NCBI RefSeq assembly: GCF_905147365.1
Contig: NC_056428.1
Coordinates: 35,011,001-35,075,000 of the forward strand
Direction of reading: 5' to 3'
Origin: Aricia agestis
Lineage: Eukaryota; Arthropoda; Insecta; Lepidoptera; Lycaenidae
DNA: 64,000 nucleotides
The notes under the pieces are model-generated. The model was not told the DNA's origin, did no database searches, and was given only the letters and a program-made list of their open reading frames with translations. The translations under genes and the position numbers were made by a program. Positions 34,353 through 44,197 of the stretch are shown in pieces; the stretch's first letter is position 1; the number at the start of each line of letters is the position of its first letter.

Positions 34353-36345
34353 ATGGCGCCATGGTCGTCCGACCTGGCTCTCTTAGGCATTTTCAAATAT
34401 TTAAGAAAATGTTAATAGCGTGTAATATTCTAGCTCTGAAAAGAACTAATAGTTGGTACTACTAATATACTATATTCTGTGCTAATAGATCTAAACTCTC
34501 GCACGCGCACCACTGCACCGCCTTGATGACGCCCACCTCGCAACGGGTCGTGCAGTAACAATCGTAATACATAATATTTAGCATAAGCGCTGAAAGACCA
34601 AATTTTTTTACAAAAGTGAAAAAAAATTGGTATTTCAGCGCTGCTACTTTCACAGCGAACTCTCTACAAGAAACACGTACACACCCTAAAGTATTATCAC
34701 TTATTTTTGTTACACCGTGTATATCAGTCACTTCAATAAAATAATATGGGCAAAACAACGTTTGCTGGGACAGCTAGTTATCAATATTATTTTGAAGATC
34801 CTTCAGGTTCCGATCAACGCGCCAATCGACCGTGACCAACGAAAATTCAAATACAAGGAACACATACACACCCTAAAGTATTATCATTTATCACTTAGTT
34901 TTGTTATATCCTGTAGATTTTATTTGGCTCTACGCCACTGCAAAATGAGCTGCGGCATGGGCTGCTAGACCAAAGTTTGTAGAAAATAAAAACTGGATTG
35001 ACTGATTGTAATGATGCATTATATAAGGGGTAAATAGGTGCTATTCACTGTAAGAAAATAATATACTCGTTCGCGACCTTTCCATAACTTTCAAATACCA
35101 AAAAGAAACGTGTAAAGTTGTTTACTTTAAAAGTCTCAGCTATTGACAGCGACATGAATAGTGAGTGCGAACAATGTATATACCAAAGAATTTAATACCT
35201 AAGGATATGGCAGCACGTGTTTATTATTATTTAATAATTTTCGTCAAAGGAAATAAGAATCTTAAAACTGTACTGTACCTACATAATATGTCTTGTTGTA
35301 TAATATGTCTTGACTTTTCAATACCTAGCCAAAATTCAATTTGTCGAATTAACACACAAATTAACATAAAATTTTTACAAAAACAAAATAATAAACTATC
35401 AAAATGGCCGAAACCATTTTTTATTTACCGACTTCCAAAAAGGAAGAGGTTATACGTTCGGCTGTGAATATTTTTTATGTATGTTCAACAATAAAACAAC
35501 TCCGCCGTTTGTGAACCGATTTTCAAACTTTTTCTTTTGTTGTATATTATGGTTTTGTTCCGAGTTAGGACCATGTTCACAAAAGTGGTGGTCTGATAAT
35601 TGAAACCATGAGGAATCGAGGGGACTCCTTGAAATTTAAATGGGAACATATTATGTAACCAATAACCATTTTTTATGTGATGTATTTTGATCATATTATG
35701 CTACCAAAGAGTAAGATTTTGCATCATTGTATACCACGGTTCCGAAGGTGCTGAATAGATTATAGAACTCCAGATTCCATATAGCTGATACATGTTTGGG
35801 AGTTTCGGCGTTGTTTAAAGAACCAAAAGCATTTATGCTATTATGCTGATTACATTAATCTTTATCATCATCACACACCATGCATCATCACATAATGACT
35901 CTATTATTGGTACTTTTCACACTCTTATAGATCGAGACTGATGTTTTTGATCATTATTCTGTTGTTTGTCTATCGATTTTAATATTATTATTGGAACGAA
36001 GTTCCTTTTCCCGCGTTCGGCGTAAATCTGAAGGCTAGACAGAACGAAATAAGACCTTGATTTGACCTGGACACTTTTTATTAGCATGATAGGGGCAGAT
36101 GGCGTTGATAGTAAATATTAACTAGATGGCTTTTTTTTAAATAAACAGCGACGCGTTGTTAGTATTTCTGGGCGTCAATAGATGACGCTTTTTAAATATT
36201 TTTTTTGAGTGTATACTTATGTATACAGGTTTTTTGAACATAAATGAATAATTTCGTTCTATTCGGGTGTCCCTTGACACCTCTCAAGTTTTTTTTTTGT
36301 TATTTTAAAGTATAATACTTTATACTATAAGTTATGAGTAGTTAT

Positions 36346-37600
36346 CCATACTAATATTATAAATGCGAAAGTATCTCTGTCTGTCTGTCTGTCTGTCTTG
36401 CTTTCACGCCAAAACTACTGAACCGATTGCAATGAAATTTTGTACACAGTTATTCTAGAGTCTGAGAAAGGACATAGGCTACATTTTGATGTGGGAAAAT
36501 ATCTTATTTCCATGAAAATATCGATGAAAATGAATTCGCATTGCGCGTGGCCAGCGCTCATCCCGGGGGTCCTGGGTTCGAGTCCCGCAGGCGGAACAAA
36601 AAGTTTTCAATGTTCCTGGGTCTTGGATGTGTATTAAAATAAAATTTCAAAAATCTTAAACATATTTTATGTATAATATTATAAAAAATCCAGAAATATA
36701 TCGATGGAATGAACATTTTAGTTCTAATACGATTCAACAGATGGCGTTTTATTTTTTACTTTATTGTAACATAGAACTAATCATACTTATTAGTTAGTAT
36801 GTTTTTGTTTATAGTTTTTAATACGTTAGAATATTATGTTTAATAATATTATCACTTGGTATAATAATAATCAATCTATCTTATCTTATGTAGAACTCCT
36901 ACTGCATTTCTAATCCATACTATCCATACTAATATTATAAATGCGAAAGTATCTCTGTCTGTCTGTCTGTCTGTCTTGCTTTCACGCCAAAACTACTGAA
37001 CCGATTGCAATGAAATTTTGTATTCAGTTATTCTAGAGTCTGAGAAAGGACATAGGCTACATTTTGATGTGGGAAAATATCTTATTTCCATGAAAATATC
37101 GATGAAAATGAATTCGCATTGCGCGTGCCCAGCGCTCATCCCGGGGGTCCTGGGTTCGAGTCCCGCAGGCGGAACAAAAAGTTTTCAATGTTCCTGGGTC
37201 TTGAATGTGTATTAAAATAAAATTTCAAAAATCTTAAACATATTTTATGTATAATATTATAAAATCCATACTTATATTATAAATGCGAAAGTATCTCTGT
37301 CTGTCTGTCTTGCTTTCACGCCAAAACTACTGAACCGATTGCAATGAAATTTTGTATACAGTTATTCTAGAGTCTGAGAAAGGACATAGGCTACATTTTG
37401 ATGTGGGAAAATATCTTATTTCCATGAAAATATCGATGAAAATGAATTCGCATTGCGCGTGCCCAGCGCTCATCCCGGGGGTCCTGGGTTCGAGTCCCGC
37501 AGGCGGAACAAAAAGTTTTCAATGTTCCTGGGTCTTGGATGTGTATTAAAATAAAATTTCAAATATCTTAAACATATTTTACGATTCAACAGATGGCGTT
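36346..37600 (+). repeat. Three direct copies of a CTGT-repeat/SINE-tail composite
   Basis: Each copy starts TCCATACTAATATTATAAAT (36346, 36923, 37266), has (CTGT)n, AAACTACTGAACCGATTGCA and a B-box-bearing SINE 3' part (CCTGGGTTCGAGTCCCGCAG). The first copy is followed by about 240 bp that recurs after copy 3 (ACGATTCAACAGATGGCG). A fourth copy is at 50552-51000. The conserved 65-codon frames are a by-product. Confidence 0.75.
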
Positions 37601-37799
37601 TTATTTTTTACTTTATTGTAACACTAGCTGTTGCCCGCGACTTTTTTTTTTTTATAAATATAACATAAGATGTCATGTGTTCACCTAAAGTCGTAGATAA
37701 AAACACCACAACTGTATAAAAAAACCTTAAGGATAACTAAAAAGAGTAAAATTATTATTTTTAAACAAAAAATTTAAACCAACTTCCATGGTGAGTATA

Positions 37800-38065
37800 A
37801 ACAATAATATTATGTATTCCTTAATGAACTAAAAAGTATTAAGTAAATAATTATATTAATTCTGTACTCAGTATTTCTGTTCTCACTCTTCATAATTATG
37901 AAGTCGGTACTGTACCAGTCTTATAATTTTATGTTGCAGTTATATTCTGTCATAGAACTGGCGATTAGGTTAGCTAGTACCGACTTCAAAATAATAAAGA
38001 TTGAGAACAGAAACACTGAGTACAGAATAAGAACTATTTAATACTTTTTAGTTAATTTAAGAATA
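37800..38065. repeat. Palindromic repeat, 'AACTAAAAAGTATTAA' family
   Basis: AACTAAAAAGTATTAAGTAA, TTCTGTACTCAGTATTTCTG and ATGAAGTCGGTACT are mirrored on the right (AGTACCGACTTC, AGAAACACTGAGTACAGAAT). Confidence 0.7.
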
Positions 38066-39934
38066 CTTTTTTTTGTTAGCCTATAGTGTATACTATCCCA
38101 CTGCTGGGCAAAGACCCCAGGGTCTTCCACTTGTCTCGGCTGGTACGCCTCCAGCTCATCGCGCCATCTTTTCCTAGGCCGGCCACGGTTGCGTCTTCCA
38201 TCTTTAGGTACCCTGAATAATACAATATATTATACAACTTAAAATCCGTGTATAAAGCAAACCTCGTCAATCGTTATGCCATGTCTGTACCTTTACAGGT
38301 CTACGGCTTATACTGTCTATTGTAAACTAATACGGACATAATGTAAGTATTAAGTACCTATCCGCCCGAGGTCAACCATGATACAAAAGGTTTTGATACA
38401 GTCCTTTCATCGTTGTTATTGAGAAATGAATCAATATGGACTTATGTTTTGCTCGAAACTTTCCTACAATTATTAATGTTTTGATAAACTGTACATTACG
38501 CCTACTCGTGTATGGTTTTAACAACAAGTAAAATCCTAATAATATTTTATATTATAAAGATGAAAATTTGTTTACTACGGTGCTCGGTATTGTTTTCTGT
38601 AAGTATATTAAATACATTTTACTGAATTAAGGCCCTGTATTCCCAAAAACGGACGATTTTCAAGATTTAAAAATGACAGTAGACACAAAAATATAGTAAT
38701 TTAAATTCTGAAAAAAATATATGTGTTAGTTAAGGATCTAACACAGTGGAATTTATATTCCATTACACAATATCATGAACTTCACTCGATGGAAAAAAAT
38801 CCCAAACTTACCTCTTCTTTTAACGAATTTTCCATACTATGTCCAAATTATTTGGAATTTTCAGATAATTTTTGCACTGAATTAAAGACAAAGAATATAT
38901 CTAGGGCGATTCGTTCTTTTGACTCGATTTAATTGATGTATAAAAAAACGATGATCAAAAAACTACAAAATAGCAGGCGCAAAGTGTGTGACTGAAATCG
39001 TACCAGCCGAACCTTTGCGCCTCCTTTATATATATAATTATATAAAGCAGGCGCAAAGGTTCTTATTATTAAGAATAATACGTACAATAGTGTGATTACT
39101 GATTATATACTTAGGTACAATGTGTCCCGACAGCAAAGAAGTTTAGGAATATTATATTCTAGGTAAATATACCTCCTCTATTATAGTATTTATTGTTATA
39201 GCGGCAATAAATACCTGTGAAAGTTTCAGAAGTCAGTAATAGGGTCCCACTTTTACCCTTTTGGGTACGGAACCCTGAATTGATTTATCGCCGACTAATT
39301 TTCATACCTAAATCGATTTGCATTGTGCGCTGCTTGTGAATGGATTTTTTTTTTAAAACGGTAACCGGATAAAAGATCTTTCCTTGGACTCACCCGGCAC
39401 CCGGCACCCGGGTGTTAATGTTACTTAAAAAAATATGAAAGACAAAGCTGATTGTCTGAAAATATACAGACTGAGAAAGATTTATAGCTATAAACTTACA
39501 ACTTCAATTTAATGAAGGCAAAATCATTATAAGTTTACGTAGTTTACAACTAACTAATTAATATTCGTTTCTTAGTGCGGTAGTGTAAACCCCTTTATGC
39601 CCCTCTTAAATAATACAGGATTTTTCAAAAATTCACCAAAAGCGGCCAAAATACGGGATCAAAATATATTACTTTTGCCCGGGCGAAGCCGCCGGTAAAA
39701 GCGGTAAATTATAGGCATTTTTGGTATAAGTCTAACGGTAGTAATAATTTAACCGAATCGGATCTTAACAGGGTTTAGTTACCTACCTGAAACTGAAAAT
39801 AAATTAGTATTATACTTTCTTTATACGGAACTGTTACCTTGCCTATTGGCTTGCCATTGCGCGGCAGCCGGTCATTTTTCGCAATAAAAACTTTTCAATC
39901 TCCTTTCCAAGGACACAAACAATCTTAGTCCAAA

Positions 39935-40950
39935 TTCATTCTTCCATACTAATATTATAAATGCGAAAGTGTGTCTGTCTGTTTGTGTGTCTGTCTGTCT
40001 GTTACCTCGCCCTGTTAATGCCCAAACCGCTGAACCGATTTTTTCTGAAATGTGGTATAGAGATATTTTGAGTACCTACCTGCACAGATTACGTATTAGT
40101 ACAAGTACCGGGAAAGAACATAGGATATTTTTTATTCCGGGCTTAGCTGCGTGCGTCATCAAGTTTCATCTGAATATGTCCAGCAGAGCATTGTAAGCTG
40201 TAAAGCACTCGAGATTCGTATTCTTAATTAAATATTTAACGTAAGGCGTAGCAAGTCTGAGTTGTTCAAACTGAGTACTCGCCTGTCTATCTATATATTA
40301 CTAGCTGTTGCCCGCGACTTCGTCCGCGTGGACTTTAGTTTATAGCTGTTCTTCCCGTACATCGATTGAGTCGTCTACGCGCAAATCAGAAAAGTATAAG
40401 TATTGTGTGGGAACCACACATTTTTCCGGGACAAAAAACATTCCTTGTCCCAGATTCAAATTAGTATGTCCAATCTCCATGCCAAATTTCATCAAAATAG
40501 ATTAAATAGTTTAGGCGAGAATCATAAAAGTTTATTGTGCGGGAATCGTATATTTTCCGAGATAAAAAGTATCCCTTGTCCAAGTATCCCTTGTCCTTTC
40601 CCGAGACTGAAAGTATTGCCATATTGCCATACCGAATTTCATCAAAATAGATTGAATAGTTTAGGCGATAATCATAAAAGTTTATTGTGCGGGAACCGTA
40701 CATTTTCCGGGACAAAATTAGTATTCCTTGTCTTTTCCCGAGACTCAAAGTATCTCCATACCAAATTCCATCAAAATAGATTGAATAGTTTACGCGCAAA
40801 TCATAAAATTATGTTGTGCAGTAGCTGTACATTTTTCCGGGACAAAATGTATCCTATGTTCTTTTTTGGGACTCAAAGTATCTTTATACCAAATTTCAGC
40901 AAAATGGGTCCAGCCGTTTACGCGTGATGTCGTGACCACGCGAAATATAA
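39935..40950 (+). repeat. Interspersed repeats with 125-bp tandem units
   Basis: 39935-40165 is a TACTAATATTATAAATGCGA-type repeat. From 40308 (TAGCTGTTGCCCGCGACTTC) to about 40940 four units share AAATCATAAAAGTTTATTGT, GTACATTTTCCGGGACAAAA and CCAAATTTCATCAAAATAGA. Open frames across it are chance. Confidence 0.65.
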
Positions 40951-40954
40951 TGTT

Positions 40955-41832
40955 CCGCGCAGCTTCGCCCGCGTAAATTAGATACTTCACAGACAAATTA
41001 GTCCACAAAAAATAGCCTATAATCCTTCACGTGGTCTACTTCTTATCTGTGCCAAATAACAGAAAAATTGCTCCAGTAGTTCGTGAGATAAGCCCTTTCA
41101 AATAATTTTCCCCGTTTTTTCCACATTTTTTTCTATTTCTTCGCTGCTATTAGTCTTAGTGTGATAAAATATAGCCTTTCTCTAAAAATGAGCTATCTAA
41201 CATTGAAAGAATTTTTCAAATCGGACCAGTAGTTTCTGAGATTAGCCCGTTCAAAAATAAGCCCTTTCAAATAATTTCCCTCATTTTTTCCACATTTTCC
41301 ACTATTTCTTCGTTACCATTAGTCTTAGCGTGATAAAATATAGCCTATAGCCTTTCTAGATAAATGGTCTATCTAACACTGAAAGAGTTTTTCAAATCGG
41401 ACCAGTAGCTCCTGAGATTAGCGCGTTCAAATATGCCATTTCAAATAATTTCTCTCGTTTTTTCCACACTTTCCTCTATTTCTTCGCTCCTTTTAGTCCT
41501 AGCACAATAAAATTTAGCCTATAGCCTTTCTCGATAAATGCACTATTTAACACTGAAAGAATTTTTCAAATCGGACCTGTAGTTCCTGAGATTAGCGCTT
41601 TTAAATATGCCCTTCCAAATAATTTCCCCCCGTTTTTTCCACATTTTCCTCTATTTCTTCGCTCCTATTAGTATCAGCATGATAAAATATAGCCTATAGC
41701 CTTCCTCGATAAATGGGCTAGCTAACACTGAAAGAATTTTTCAAATCGGACCAGTAGTTCCTGAGATTAGCGCGTTCAAACAAACAAACAAACTAACTAA
41801 CAAACTCTTCCGCTTTATAATATTAGTATAGA
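40955..41832 (-). repeat. Interspersed repeat expanded into about four tandem units
   Basis: Same family as 15880-16195 but the segment CTATTTCTTCGCT...TTTTTCAAATCGGACCAGTA...GAGATTAGCGCGTTCAAA is repeated about every 195-215 bp. It ends CAAACTCTTCCGCTTTATAA. Confidence 0.75.
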
Positions 41833-42039
41833 TTAATACGCGAGCGAAAAACTCCGGAGCCCTAAGTTGATTTTAGGTATAGTCCTCAAAAAAGTCACAA
41901 CATTAATAGAGTCGCCACTTGTTTCCGTTGTGGCCTCCTATGGCCACACTGTGTCCAGTCAACTCCAGTCACTATAAAAGATTTTGATACTTTATATTAA
42001 ATCTAAATACAATTCAAAAAACACGTCGTAAATATTATG

Positions 42040-42042
<3 letters not shown>

Positions 42043-42118
<76 letters not shown>
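42043..42118. repeat. (AT)n microsatellite
   Basis: About 37 AT units, 400 bp upstream of the LTR element. Confidence 0.95.
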
Positions 42119-42120
<2 letters not shown>

Positions 42121-42900
42121 GTAGTTAAGAAAATTTGAAATAATTATGATACATAATTATAGTGTGTGTTTAATTTACGACATAACAAGAAACAATCTAA
42201 TCTATGTAAAGTATTATAATCTTTGTATATGTCATAGTCTGTCTCTGTCAACGTGTCTCAATCAAACATATAACGTAATAATTATAATATTATATTATGC
42301 TGCATCAAAGTGTTAAAGGAGTTAAGCACATACACGAGAATTTTATATACATCTAAGATACATAATTACGCAAAGCACCTAAGTCAAAGTATCAATCATT
42401 GTTAGGCGCGTTAAGTATATGATAGATTTCTTTGACAGTTCAATGTTTACGTAAACATAAGGTTTATGTAAAATTTTTGTTTTGTTATACCACATAATAC
42501 TTACTCAGGCTACTTAAAATTATTGCATTATACTGTTACGGTACATGGTATACGGACACGTGGTCTATCTAGCGACAAACCAGCGAAGCTTACCGAGAGA
42601 GCACAGGCAACATAAATCCCCTACTCAATACTAGATGGCATCAGGTGCGCAAGTACATACTCGAACCTTCTAGAAAGGTCCAATGTTTGTTTACATGTTT
42701 ACCGTTTATTTGTTAGCGTGTTTACGTGTTTTAATTTAGACCTTATGACTGAGTTCATAAGGTCTAAATTAAATTAAACTTACTGCACTTATCGTAAGGA
42801 CGGCAGTTTTATTGTGGTACATGCCCGAGCCTCCTAGAAAGTTCCCACGGTTGTTTACTTGTTTACGTGAATCAGGAAATTTCTGGAATTCGTCTCGCCA

Positions 42901-42937
42901 TATAAAAAGAGCCGCAGGCAGGCCCGGCAAGTCAGTT
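42901..42937 (+). promoter_or_regulatory. LTR core promoter: TATA box and initiator
   Basis: TATAAAAAG at 42901 is followed about 31 bp later by TCAGTT at 42932-42937, the arthropod initiator consensus, placing the transcription start near 42934. The same arrangement is in the 3' LTR (46612 and 46643). This marks the U3/R boundary. Confidence 0.7.
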
Positions 42938-43105
42938 CAATCTGAGCGATCTTCGAGGCGACAACAAGTGATCAATAGTGAGTGAACCAGTGAAACCTGC
43001 GACTTGGCTACGACCTAGGACAGTGATAGTGCTTAGTGATTGGACCTAGTGATTAGTGTTTGGACTTAGTGCTAAGTGTTGTGACCTAGTGTTTAGTGCA
43101 GTGTG

Positions 43106-43111
43106 AATAAA
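43106..43111 (+). terminator. LTR poly(A) signal
   Basis: AATAAA inside the 5' LTR, repeated at 46817-46822 in the 3' LTR, where it would be used to end the genomic transcript. R ends a little downstream of it. Confidence 0.6.
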
Positions 43112-43171
43112 GTCTTCAAGAGAGTCACCAGGTCTTTCTCTCCAAATCCTCGAACCCTAGCACGTAACAAC

Positions 43172-43190
43172 TGGTGTCAGAAGTGGGATT
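43172..43190 (+). other. Primer binding site, tRNA-Leu type
   Basis: TGGTGTCAGAAGTGGGATT starts two bases after the 5' LTR. It is complementary to an insect tRNA-Leu 3' end (acceptor ending CTGACA plus CCA), from memory of Drosophila tRNA-Leu sequences. Confidence 0.8.
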
Positions 43191-43195
43191 TGGAG

Positions 43196-44197
43196 ATGCC
43201 ATTGACTCCGAGAGAGGACTTCAAGGGGAGTGTCAGGACAAGGGCGCAGCGAGCTGCTGCCATTGACTCCGAGAGAGGAGTTGCGGAGGCCACACCCACT
43301 GGGGGCCAAGCTCCGCCCACTGAGGGACAGGCCCCACCCACTGGCCCCACCCACCAGGCTCCGCCCACTGACCACGCCCACCAGGCTCCACCTACTTTGG
43401 GTGAAGCCCCGCTCACTGGCTCCGCCCACCGGGACCCGCCCACTGGCCACGCCCCCCAGGCTTCGCCCACTTTGGACATGGCCACGCCCACTGCCTCCGC
43501 CCACCAGGCCACGCCCACTCAGGCCACGCCCAGTCAGGCCACGCCCACTCAGGCCACGCCCACTGGCCCCGCCCACTGGGCCCCACCTGCTCAGGCTCCG
43601 TCGACCAGCTCCATCCATCTTGCCACGCCCGTTGTTTCTACGGCCCCTCAAATGGCTCCTCAATTGGAAAGTATAATTGAGTTAATTCAGGCTTTGCAAG
43701 ATTCTCAAAGGGCAATGATGGAGGCACAAGACCGCAAGCTCGGCGCTTTGCAGGAGTCACAAGACCGCAAGCTCGGCGCTTTGCAGGAGTCTCAAGAGCA
43801 ACAAAAGGACCTCCAAGAGAAAGCGCTGACTGTCAGTGACACGGTGACTAAGCTTCGTAAAGATGTCGACGTAATGGACGAACGCGTTACCGGGTTAGGA
43901 GTGGATGTGGAAAATGTGAAAACCGGCCTCACTGAACTACAGAAGAAAGTAGTGCGCCTGGAAACCACAGGAGTCGCGGCGTCTAGTGGAGCTTCCGTAG
44001 TGGTACAAGGACCAAGAGTTAAAGTGCCACCATACGACGGTACTACTTCCTGGAACGCTTATCGTCAGCAATTCCAGACGGTTGCTTCTGCCAACGGATG
44101 GACTGACGAACAATGCCTGACCGCTCAGAGGGCAAGCCTTGTCAGTCCTGGAAGCGCATACAGGAAATGGGTTCAAAGACCTGATGGAGGCCCTTGA
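43196..44197 (+). pseudogene. gag: Gag N-terminal part, frameshifted
   Basis: ATG at 43196 is the first start after the primer site; 333 codons. Residues 32-140 or so are a Pro/Ala/Thr-rich low-complexity region built from CCACGCCCACT-like minisatellite units. Next comes a coiled coil with a short tandem repeat (AQDRKLGALQES), heptad-like helices (KLRKDVDVMDERVTGL...), and the start of the retrotransposon Gag core (VKVPPYDGTTSWNAYRQQF). Around 44137 the frame shifts: the Gag core continues only in the next frame (ORF at 44139), and the local sequence is shorter than expected, so a small deletion is likely. The terminal 20 or so residues of this frame are out-of-frame. Gag would form the particle that packages element RNA; here it cannot be made as one chain without frameshifting. 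Confidence 0.8.

Larger units (their letters stand above)
30671..42533. other. Intergenic DNA, transposon-dense
   Basis: Between the gene 1 promoter and the LTR element. Besides the repeats listed separately, 30690-31530, 35000-35460 and 38270-38950 show no feature. 35420-35880 is a degenerate repeat (ACTTCCAAAAAGGA...CCGCCGTTTGTGAACCGATT) also seen at 21120, 21640 and 23030. Confidence 0.5.
42534..43169 (+). repeat. 5' LTR of the Ty3/gypsy element
   Basis: Begins TGTTACGG and ends CGTAACA, so the ends are a 7-bp inverted repeat. It differs from the 3' LTR at about 4 of 636 positions by eye (position 3, the hairpin, the TATA flank, and one base in the R/U5 repeats). A 38-nt hairpin lies at 42733-42770: 16-bp arms around a 6-nt loop. 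A GT-rich series of short repeats (variants of TTAGTG) occupies about 43020-43100. Confidence 0.95.

Noticed and set aside
43157..43676. Long antisense and alternate-frame ORFs over the Gag repeat region
   Set aside because: The GC-rich periodic sequence has few stops on either strand; these are shadows of Gag.
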